Assembly (NCBI GenBank): GCA_030146725.1
Contig: JASLBJ010000048.1
Coordinates: forward strand, 1 to 5,180
Origin: Sphingomicrobium sp.
Lineage (GTDB): Bacteria > Pseudomonadota > Alphaproteobacteria > Sphingomonadales > Sphingomonadaceae
Length of the DNA: 5,180 nt
Direction of reading: 5' to 3'
Part shown: piece by piece, positions 1-5,180 of the stretch
Layout: each line of letters begins with the position of its first letter
Position numbering within the stretch: position 1 is the stretch's first letter
Program-made: the position numbers and the translations under genes
Notes under the pieces: model-generated
Seen by the model: only the letters and a program-made list of their open reading frames with translations
Told to the model about the DNA's origin: nothing
The model's database searches: none

Positions 1-1
1 G

Positions 2-964
2 CTCTCCGTCCTCGACGACAATGCCGCCCGCGCAATCGTCGCCGAAGCCCGCCGCCTCGGCATGGACGCGCTGGTCGAAGTTCACGACGAGCCCGAAATG
101 CGCCGCGCCCTCGCGCTCGGAGCGCCGCTGATCGGAATCAACAACCGCGACCTTCGCGACCTGTCGCTCGACCTCGCCACGACCGAGCGGCTCGCGGCCC
201 TTGCCCCCGACCGTATCCTCCTATCCGAATCCGGCATCGCGACCCGCGCCGACATCGACCGGCTCGGCTCCCACGTCGATGGCTTCCTCATCGGCAGCAC
301 ATTGAGGCGCGCCGACGATCCGGCCCAGGCCGCCCGCGCGCTGATCTTCGAGCGCGTCAAACTCTGCGGCCTCAATCGTGAGCCCGACATCGACGCAGCC
401 GCCCCGGCCACCCACGTCGGCCTTGTGCTTGTCCCCGGAACCCCGCGCCACCTCGCCCACGAACAGGCGGCGCTGCTTGCCGAGGCCGCTCGCGCCCGCG
501 GCCAGCGCGTCGTCGGCGTCTTCCGCGATGCCTCCGCCACCGAAGTCGCCGCAACCGCCACCAGCCTGCGGCTCGACGCGGCACAGGTCCACGGCGGGTG
601 CGATCTTCCAACTCTCCGCCGCTCCCTCCCGACAGCCTGCGAGCTATGGCGCGCCGTCGCCGTTGGCTGGGACGCGCTCGACCTCAACGGCGCCGACCGA
701 ACCGTGTTCGACAATGGCCCCGGCGGCACCGGTTTGGCGTTCGACTGGGCGATGATCCGCTCCCACCCCGATCTTCCCCGCTCGCTTGTCGCCGGCGGCA
801 TCAACCCGGCCAACGCCAGCGCCGCAGCCGCGCTCGGCGCGTTCGCAATCGACGTTGGCTCAGGCGTCGATGAACGCCCGGGCGTCAAATCCGCGGACAA
901 GATCCGCACCCTGTTCGACGCCCTCCGCCCCGCTGCTCGCGAAAGGCTTGCCCCATGCGCCTAG
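2..964 (+). CDS. trpCF: Bifunctional indole-3-glycerol-phosphate synthase / phosphoribosylanthranilate isomerase (TrpCF), 5'-truncated by window edge
   Basis: This cytoplasmic enzyme should catalyse two consecutive tryptophan steps: TrpF isomerises phosphoribosylanthranilate to CdRP, and TrpC closes CdRP to indole-3-glycerol phosphate. The reading frame is open from base 2, giving 320 visible residues. The first visible residues (LSVLDD) align by memory with about residue 139 of E. coli TrpC, so roughly 138 N-terminal residues, including the catalytic Lys pair, lie outside the window. An ATG at 62 is internal and not the true start. TrpC landmarks are EVHDE (Glu26), GINNRDL (Asn47, Arg49) and SESG (Glu76, Ser77). 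The TrpF half begins near residue 118 with VKLCGL (likely catalytic Cys122), then TPRH (Arg149), [14 protein letters not shown] (likely catalytic acid Asp237) and AGGINPAN. The two halves join without a stop, as in E. coli. The TAG stop lies 10 bases inside trpB. The fusion call is strong; the upstream gene content is unknown. Confidence 0.95.
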   Translation, partial: LSVLDDNAARAIVAEARRLGMDALVEVHDEPEMRRALALGAPLIGINNRDLRDLSLDLATTERLAALAPDRILLSESGIATRADIDRLGSHVDGFLIGSTLRRADDPAQAARALIFERVKLCGLNREPDIDAAAPATHVGLVLVPGTPRHLAHEQAALLAEAARARGQRVVGVFRDASATEVAATATSLRLDAAQVHGGCDLPTLRRSLPTACELWRAVAVGWDALDLNGADRTVFDNGPGGTGLAFDWAMIRSHPDLPRSLVAGGINPANASAAAALGAFAIDVGSGVDERPGVKSADKIRTLFDALRPAARERLAPCA

Positions 965-2118
965 ACGGACGCTTCGGCCGCTTCGGCGGCACATATGTGC
1001 CCGAAATCCTCGTCCCCGCGCTCGAACAGCTCGAAGCCGCGTTCCTCGACGCGCAGGAGGACCCCGCCTTCGCCGCCGAGCTCGGCGACCTGCTCGCCAA
1101 TTACGCGGGCCGCCCCACGCCCCTGACCCGCTGCCGCAACCTGCCGTCGAACATCCTGATGAAGCGCGAGGACCTGCTCCACGGCGGCGCGCACAAGACC
1201 AACCAGGTGCTCGCCCAAGGCCTGCTCGCGAAACGCATGGGCAAGACCCGACTGATCGCCGAGACCGGCGCCGGCCAGCACGGCGTCGCGACCGCGCTGG
1301 TGGGCGCCTTGCTCGGCTTCGAAACCCGCATCTACATGGGCGCGCACGACGTCGAGCGGCAGGGTCTCAACGTCTTCCGGATGCGGCTGATGGGCGCCGA
1401 AGTGATCCCCGTGACAAGCGGCGCACGTGGCCTCAAGGACGCGATCAACGAAGCCTTGCGCGACTGGTCGGCAAGTTTCGCCGACACCCATTACCTGCTC
1501 GGCACGGCCGCCGGCCCGCACCCGTTCCCGCTGATGGTCCGCGAATTCCAGCGGATCATCGGCAAGGAAGCGCGCGCGCAGATGCTCGACCAGCTAGGCC
1601 GACTGCCGCACGCGGTCGTCGCCTGCGTCGGCGGCGGCTCCAACGCGATCGGGCTGTTCTCCGACTTCGTCGCCGACGACGGCGTCCGGCTGATCGGGGT
1701 CGAAGCGGCGGGCAGGGGCCTCGACGGCGCCGAGCACGGCGCGACCCTGCTCCGCGGCCGCCCCGGAATCCTCCACGGCGCCGAAACCTACGTCCTGCAG
1801 GACCCCGACGGCCAGATCGCCGACAGCTGGTCGGTCTCCGCCGGCCTCGACTATCCCGCGGTCGGCCCCGAGCACGCGCACCTCAAGGACAGCGGCCGCG
1901 CCGAGTACGTCGGCGCGACCGACGCCGAGGCACTCGCCGCCTTCCGCGCGCTCGCCGAAGGGGAGGGGATCCTGTGCGCGTTCGAAAGCGCCCACGCACT
2001 CGCCTACGCGCTCAAGCTCGCCGAGGCCGAACCGGACTCGCTGATCCTCGTCGGCCTCTCGGGCCGGGGCGACAAGGACGTCGCCCAGGCCGAACAATTG
2101 CTGGGACCCTCCGCATGA
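955..2118 (+). CDS. trpB: Tryptophan synthase beta subunit (TrpB)
   Basis: This 387-residue PLP enzyme condenses indole with L-serine to make tryptophan, as the beta subunit of the alpha2beta2 synthase. Length is normal for the family (E. coli about 397). Visible landmarks are the N-terminal [10 protein letters not shown], the PLP-lysine motif HGGAHKTNQ (Lys81), AETGAGQHG (Glu103, His109), the phosphate-binding [10 protein letters not shown] (about 225-233), [13 protein letters not shown] (Asp299) and LSGRGDKD (Ser369). It resembles the E. coli TrpB type, for example in [14 protein letters not shown] and the N-terminal block. The ATG overlaps the trpCF stop by 10 bases. A GAAAGG at 941-946, eight bases upstream and inside trpCF, serves as a plausible Shine-Dalgarno, so the start is well supported. 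Its stop overlaps the trpA start as ATGA, which indicates translational coupling and matched production of the two subunits. Confidence 0.98.
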   Translation: MRLDGRFGRFGGTYVPEILVPALEQLEAAFLDAQEDPAFAAELGDLLANYAGRPTPLTRCRNLPSNILMKREDLLHGGAHKTNQVLAQGLLAKRMGKTRLIAETGAGQHGVATALVGALLGFETRIYMGAHDVERQGLNVFRMRLMGAEVIPVTSGARGLKDAINEALRDWSASFADTHYLLGTAAGPHPFPLMVREFQRIIGKEARAQMLDQLGRLPHAVVACVGGGSNAIGLFSDFVADDGVRLIGVEAAGRGLDGAEHGATLLRGRPGILHGAETYVLQDPDGQIADSWSVSAGLDYPAVGPEHAHLKDSGRAEYVGATDAEALAAFRALAEGEGILCAFESAHALAYALKLAEAEPDSLILVGLSGRGDKDVAQAEQLLGPSA

Positions 2119-2897
2119 GCCGCTACGCCGCGATGTTCGAGCAGCTGCAAGCTCGGGGCGAGGGCGCGCTCGGCGCCTTCGTGATGCTCGGCGATCCCGA
2201 CCTGGCCACCAGCGCGCGCCATCTCGATGCGCTGGTCGAAGGCGGCGCCGACATGATCGAGGTCGGAATCCCGTTCAGCGACCCGGTTGCGGACGGACCG
2301 GTGATCCAGGCCGCCGCCAACCGCGCGCTCGCCTCAGGCGTCCGCACCGCCGACTGCTTCGACCTGATCGCCAGCTTCCGCACCCGCCACCGCCACGTCC
2401 CAATCGGCATCCTCACCTATGCCAACCTCGTCATTTCCCCCGGCCGCACCCGCTTCTTCGAACAGGCGGCCGCCGCCGGCACCGACAGCCTGCTCGTCGC
2501 CGACCTCCCCGCGCGCGAAGCCGAGCCGTGGACCCGCGACATGACGGCAGCCGGCGTCGAGCCGGTGCTGATCGCGGCGGCCAACACCCCCGCCGCCACG
2601 CTCCGCGAAGTCGCTCGCCTGTCGAGCGCCTACACCTATTGCGTGACCCGCGCCGGGATCACGGGCGGCCATGCGGAAGCGCAATATGATACGCGCGTGC
2701 TCGATGAACTGCGCGCCGCCGGAGCACCGCCGGCCATCTTCGGCTTCGGCATCTCCACGCCCGACCACGTCCGCGCAGCGCTCGCGGCGGGCGCCGCCGG
2801 GGTGATCAGCGGCTCGGCGATCGTCGCCTGTGCGGCGGAAGGCGGCGACGTCGCGGCGTTCGTCGCGACCCTCAAGGACGCGACACGGCCACTCTGA
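2115..2897 (+). CDS. trpA: Tryptophan synthase alpha subunit (TrpA)
   Basis: This 260-residue TIM-barrel protein cleaves indole-3-glycerol phosphate to indole and glyceraldehyde 3-phosphate and passes indole through the tunnel to TrpB. Catalytic Glu49 and Asp60 sit at exactly the E. coli positions within the signature [14 protein letters not shown] (49-62). Other landmarks are [10 protein letters not shown] (96-105), LLVADLP, the flexible loop 6 region TRAGITGG (178-185), GFGIS (210-214) and the phosphate-binding SGSAIV (232-237). The [12 protein letters not shown] and GFGIS blocks recall E. coli TrpA rather than the alphaproteobacterial sequences I remember. The ATG lies in an ATGA overlap with the trpB stop; GGGA at 2103-2106 is a weak Shine-Dalgarno, so coupling probably drives initiation. 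The same frame stays open far upstream through trpB, but this is a GC-rich artefact: residues before 2115 match nothing in the family. It is the last visible trp gene. Confidence 0.98.
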   Translation: MSRYAAMFEQLQARGEGALGAFVMLGDPDLATSARHLDALVEGGADMIEVGIPFSDPVADGPVIQAAANRALASGVRTADCFDLIASFRTRHRHVPIGILTYANLVISPGRTRFFEQAAAAGTDSLLVADLPAREAEPWTRDMTAAGVEPVLIAAANTPAATLREVARLSSAYTYCVTRAGITGGHAEAQYDTRVLDELRAAGAPPAIFGFGISTPDHVRAALAAGAAGVISGSAIVACAAEGGDVAAFVATLKDATRPL

Positions 2898-2911
2898 TCG
2901 CCGCAAGGCGG
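2898..2911 (+). other. Short hairpin with GCAA (GNRA) loop just after the trpA stop
   Basis: CGCC (2899-2902) pairs with GGCG (2907-2910) around a GCAA loop, with a possible T-G wobble closing pair (2898/2911). GNRA loops are unusually stable in RNA. No T-run follows; the next bases are GAACGACTCCCCC. It is therefore not a convincing intrinsic terminator. It might stabilise the 3' end of the trp message or be chance in GC-rich DNA. Confidence 0.25.
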
Positions 2912-2934
2912 AACGACTCCCCCGCATAAAGATT
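2910..2934 (+). promoter_or_regulatory. Candidate EcfG-type (general stress sigma) promoter for ku-ligD
   Basis: A perfect GGAAC -35 element lies at 2910-2914. Sixteen bases later comes GATT (2931-2934), which matches only the TT of the alphaproteobacterial EcfG consensus -10, CGTT. If real, transcription would start near 2940 and leave a leader of about 25 bases before the ku ATG. It is placed as expected in the only gap between the trp and NHEJ genes. A five-base -35 match is common by chance and the -10 is poor, so this is a weak candidate. I see no convincing housekeeping TTGACA/TATAAT pair in the gap. Confidence 0.22.
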
Positions 2935-2938
2935 GAAT

Positions 2939-2960
2939 CGTCCTCGAAACGAGGAGGACG
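2939..2960 (+). promoter_or_regulatory. Strong ku Shine-Dalgarno embedded in alternative hairpins
   Basis: AGGAGG at 2952-2957 is a near-ideal Shine-Dalgarno eight bases before the ATG at 2966, and it fixes the ku start over a TTG at 2933 in the same frame. It overlaps two mutually exclusive stems. One is TCCTCG (2941-2946) with CGAGGA (2950-2955) around an AAA loop. The other is CGTCCTC (2939-2945) with GAGGACG (2954-2960) around an eight-base loop. Either would mask much of the ribosome-binding site. The ribosome site is near certain; a regulatory role for the hairpins is inference. Confidence 0.6.
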
Positions 2961-2965
2961 GCATC

Positions 2966-3895
2966 ATGGCGGCGCGACCAATCTGGCGTGGGCAAATTCG
3001 CCTCGCGCTCGTCTCGATCCCGGTCGAAATCTATTCGGCGACCAAAAGCGGCGCGAGCATCGCCTTCCACCAGATCCACGAGCCCTCGGGCAAGCGCATC
3101 AAATATGAGAAAGTCGTTCCCGGCATCGGCCCGGTCGACCGCGACGAGATCATCAAGGGCTTCGAGGTGTCGAAGGGCGAATATGTGCTGCTCGAGCCCG
3201 AGGAGATCGAAAGCGTCAAGCTCGAGAGCCGCAAGACCCTCGACCTCGCCCAGTTCGTCGACCTCCACGACATCGACGCGATCTATTTCGACAAGCCCTA
3301 CTTCGTCGTTCCCGCTGACGACCTTGCCGAGGAAGCGTTCATCGTCCTGCGCGAGGCGCTGCGCCAGTCGCGCAAGGTCGGCGTCGGCCAGCTCGCAATG
3401 CGCGGCCAGGAATATGTCGTCGCGCTGAAGCCGTGCGGGCGCGGCCTGCTGCTCGAAACCCTGCGCTATTCGGACGAGGTCAACAAGGCCGCATCCTACT
3501 TCCGCGAGATCGACGATGCCGAGCCCGACGCCGACCTGCTCGACCTCGCCTCGACGCTGATCGCCAAGAAGGCGGGCAAGTTCGACGCAACCGAGTTCCA
3601 CAACCGCTACGTCGACGCGCTGAAGGGCCTCATCGAGGAGAAGCGCAAGCGCAAGGGCGAACTCGTCATTCAGGATCCCGACGACGGCAAACCCTCCAAG
3701 GGCTCCAACGTCATCGACCTCATGGCCGCATTGAAAAAGAGCCTAGGCGGCGCTGACGACGATGCCGGCAACGACAACAAGCCCGCCAAGCCCGCCGCGA
3801 AAAAGGCGCCCGCGAAAAAGCCCGCCGCTGCGGCGAAGAAGGCCCCCGCTAAACCCGCGCCGGCCAAGGCCGTTCCAGCGCGCAAGCGCGCCTGA
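2966..3895 (+). CDS. ku: Ku, homodimeric DNA-end-binding protein of bacterial NHEJ
   Basis: Ku forms a ring that slides onto double-strand break ends, protects them, and recruits and stimulates LigD. The 309-residue product opens with the conserved block PIWRGQIRLALVSIPVEIYS, followed by FHQIHEPSGKRIKYEKVV (35-51), the beta-barrel and arm region through RGQEYVVALKPCGRGLLLETLRY in two parts (about 146-168), and the helical stretch GKFDATEFHNRY (204-215). NVIDLMAALKKSL (248-260) fits the short conserved C-terminal segment that closes the Ku core and is linked to LigD contact. Residues 272-308 form a basic Lys/Ala/Pro extension. The ATG at 2966 is chosen over the TTG at 2933 because AGGAGG lies eight bases upstream and homologues begin at or close to MxxRPIWxG. 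The protein is intact with no missing core segment. ligD follows ten bases downstream, which confirms the pathway. It is separated from trpA by 68 bases. Confidence 0.97.
   Translation: MAARPIWRGQIRLALVSIPVEIYSATKSGASIAFHQIHEPSGKRIKYEKVVPGIGPVDRDEIIKGFEVSKGEYVLLEPEEIESVKLESRKTLDLAQFVDLHDIDAIYFDKPYFVVPADDLAEEAFIVLREALRQSRKVGVGQLAMRGQEYVVALKPCGRGLLLETLRYSDEVNKAASYFREIDDAEPDADLLDLASTLIAKKAGKFDATEFHNRYVDALKGLIEEKRKRKGELVIQDPDDGKPSKGSNVIDLMAALKKSLGGADDDAGNDNKPAKPAAKKAPAKKPAAAAKKAPAKPAPAKAVPARKRA
3779..3889 (+). repeat. Degenerate Lys/Ala/Pro-coding repeat, the basic tail of Ku
   Basis: The last 38 residues of Ku consist almost only of Lys, Ala and Pro in imperfect units of the type KPAAKKAPAK. 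Lysines occur at 272, 275, 279, 280, 284, 285, 291, 292, 296, 301 and 307, with arginines at 306 and 308. The DNA shows matching degenerate AAGCCCGCC-like units. Such histone H1-like tails are known on several bacterial Ku proteins and are thought to aid DNA binding and inward threading. An acidic patch (DDDAGND, 264-270) comes just before it. Such tracts vary in length between strains by slippage. Confidence 0.85.
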
Positions 3896-3905
3896 CGGTT
3901 AGGCC

Positions 3906-5180
3906 ATGCCCACGCGCAAGCTCGACATCGAAACCTACAATGCCAAGCGCGACTTCGCGAAAACCGCGGAGCCGAAGGGCCGCAAGGCGAAGTCCAAAGG
4001 CGACAGCTTCGTCGTCCAGAAGCACGACGCCTCGCGCCTCCACTGGGACTTCCGCCTCGAACTCGACGGCGTGCTGAAAAGCTGGGCCGTTCCCAAGGGC
4101 CCGAGCCTGGACCCCGGCCAGAACCGCCTCGCAATGCGCACCGAGGACCATCCGCTCGACTACGGCACGTTCGAGGGCACCATCCCCAAGGGCGAATATG
4201 GCGGCGGCACCGTGATGCTGTGGGACCACGGCCGCTGGATCCCCGAACCCGGCAAGGACCCGAGCAAGACGATCGAGGAAGGCCACCTCCACTTCCGCCT
4301 CGAAGGGGAGCGGATGCACGGCGACTGGGTGATGTTCAAGATGAAGGGTCGGCCCGGCGACAAGTCCGAACCGTGGATGCTCAAGAAAGTCACCGACGAT
4401 TTTGCCAAACCCGAGCAGGGAGACGCGCTCGTCGAGGAATGCGTGACCAGCGTCACCACCGGCCGAACGATGGCCGAAATCGCCAGCGGAGCCGACGAAT
4501 GGCGCTCCAACCGCGGCGGCCAGAAAGGCGGCCGCTCAAAGAAGGCAGCCGCGGTCCCGCCGCCGCCGTTCCAGCAGCCCCAACTCGCCACCCTGGTGGA
4601 CAGCGTGCCGACCGGCTCGGACTGGCTCCACGAGTATAAGTATGACGGCTACCGCCTGCTGATCGCCACCGGCGACGGCGCGGCGACCGCCTGGACCCGC
4701 AACGGCAAGGACTGGAGCGACAAGTTCCGCGCGCTCGTCAAGGCGGCCGCCGACCTTCCTGCCGGCTGCCTGATCGACGGCGAGGCGGTCGCGCTCGGGG
4801 CCAATGGCAAGCCCGACTTCCAATTGCTCCAGTCGACGCTCAAGGATGCCAAAGGCGCCAACCTCGCCTTCTACGCCTTCGACCTGCTCGTCGACCGCGG
4901 CGAGGACATCACCGCGCTCCCCAACCTCGAACGCAAGGAACGCCTCGCGGCCCTGCTCAAAAGCGTCGCCCCGCCGCTGATCTACGGCGACCATGTCGTC
5001 GCCAAGGGAGAGGCGCTGTTCAACGCGATTTGCGCCGAAAAAGGCGAGGGGATCATCTCCAAGAAGGCTAGCGCCCCCTACCGCGGCACCCGCAGCCGCT
5101 GCTGGCTCAAGGTCAAATGCATCCAGCGCCAGGAGTTCGTCGTCGTCGGCTGGTCGGAGTCCGACAAGCGCCGCGGCTTC
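3906..5180 (+). CDS. ligD: DNA ligase D (phosphoesterase and ATP-dependent ligase domains), 3'-truncated by window edge
   Basis: LigD processes and seals broken DNA ends brought by Ku. The visible 425 residues run without a stop to the last base. The 3'-phosphoesterase domain (about 33-185) has QKHDASRLHWDFRLEL with His40, His46, Asp48 and Arg50, then EDHPLDYGTFEG with His82 and Tyr86. These are spaced like the metal and phosphate ligands of Pseudomonas LigD. A Gly/Lys/Pro-rich linker (about 200-222) leads to the ligase domain. There the motif I lysine is Lys245 in EYKYDGYR, followed by WTRNGKDW, DGEAVAL (Glu293), FYAFDLL (322-328), EGIISKK (381-387) and WLKVKC (400-405). The OB fold starts at QEFVVVGWSES. 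The order PE then LIG suggests a polymerase domain further right, but that is not seen. An in-frame TAG at 3900 makes ATG 3906 the first possible start. The gap from ku is ten bases with only a poorly spaced AGG, so translation is probably coupled. Confidence 0.97.
   Translation, partial: MPTRKLDIETYNAKRDFAKTAEPKGRKAKSKGDSFVVQKHDASRLHWDFRLELDGVLKSWAVPKGPSLDPGQNRLAMRTEDHPLDYGTFEGTIPKGEYGGGTVMLWDHGRWIPEPGKDPSKTIEEGHLHFRLEGERMHGDWVMFKMKGRPGDKSEPWMLKKVTDDFAKPEQGDALVEECVTSVTTGRTMAEIASGADEWRSNRGGQKGGRSKKAAAVPPPPFQQPQLATLVDSVPTGSDWLHEYKYDGYRLLIATGDGAATAWTRNGKDWSDKFRALVKAAADLPAGCLIDGEAVALGANGKPDFQLLQSTLKDAKGANLAFYAFDLLVDRGEDITALPNLERKERLAALLKSVAPPLIYGDHVVAKGEALFNAICAEKGEGIISKKASAPYRGTRSRCWLKVKCIQRQEFVVVGWSESDKRRGF

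Noticed and set aside
1594..2097. Minus-strand frames opposite trpB and elsewhere, with Gly/Ala/Val/Glu-rich products
   Set aside because: They mirror the codon pattern of the sense genes and carry no domain or ribosome-binding support.
786..2114. Long open frame running upstream of trpA through the 3' part of trpCF and all of trpB, as if trpA were a 703-residue protein
   Set aside because: The extra part is Arg/Pro-rich out-of-frame translation of trpCF and trpB in GC-rich DNA. TrpA homology starts exactly at ATG 2115 with normal length.
2685..2690. TATGAT resembling a -10 promoter box inside trpA
   Set aside because: No -35 element lies at 16-18 bases upstream, and the bases encode conserved-frame residues of trpA.
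2898..2911. Intrinsic terminator after trpA
   Set aside because: The stem is only four GC pairs plus a wobble, and it is followed by C-rich sequence rather than a T-tract.
2933..2965. TTG-initiated longer Ku, 11 residues extended
   Set aside because: The extension covers the Shine-Dalgarno itself, and the ATG at 2966 has ideal spacing and matches the usual Ku N-terminus.
2636..3601. Minus-strand open frame of 321 codons opposite trpA and ku
   Set aside because: It spans two well-supported + strand genes and the gap between them, and its translation shows no recognisable domain. It is a typical GC-rich antisense shadow.
4220..4639. Plus-strand open frame of 139 codons within ligD
   Set aside because: It is an out-of-frame Arg/Pro-rich reading of the phosphoesterase and linker region of ligD, whose own frame has clear catalytic motifs on both sides.

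Overview
The window is GC-rich, densely packed and coded entirely on the + strand. It looks like a proteobacterial chromosome segment, most likely alphaproteobacterial and perhaps a sphingomonad. That guess rests on the style of the Ku and LigD proteins and on base composition; no rRNA or other direct taxonomic marker is present. I see no transposase, integrase, tRNA, CRISPR array or abrupt composition change.

Region 1 (2-2897) is the distal half of a tryptophan operon in the order trpCF, trpB, trpA. The first gene is cut by the left edge. It encodes a fusion of indole-3-glycerol-phosphate synthase (TrpC) and phosphoribosylanthranilate isomerase (TrpF). The genes overlap by 10 bases (trpCF/trpB) and by 4 bases in an ATGA (trpB/trpA), which implies one transcript with coupled translation. 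Together they convert phosphoribosylanthranilate to CdRP, then to indole-glycerol phosphate, then to tryptophan in the TrpA2B2 complex.

Region 2 (2898-2965) is the only intergenic gap of note, 68 bases. It holds a short GNRA-type hairpin without a T-tract, a half-matching alphaproteobacterial stress-sigma (EcfG-like) promoter candidate, and a strong Shine-Dalgarno for ku that lies inside two alternative small hairpins.

Region 3 (2966-5180) is a two-gene non-homologous end-joining (NHEJ) module. ku encodes a full-length Ku with a histone-like Lys/Ala/Pro tail. Ten bases later ligD begins and stays open to the right edge, with a phosphoesterase domain, then an ATP-dependent ligase domain, then the start of the OB fold. 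Ku binds double-strand break ends and recruits LigD, which trims and seals them.

All main genes belong to known families and I found no evidence of a new system. The points worth a second look are the enterobacterial-like trpCF-B-A block beside alphaproteobacterial-looking NHEJ genes, and the structured ku leader.
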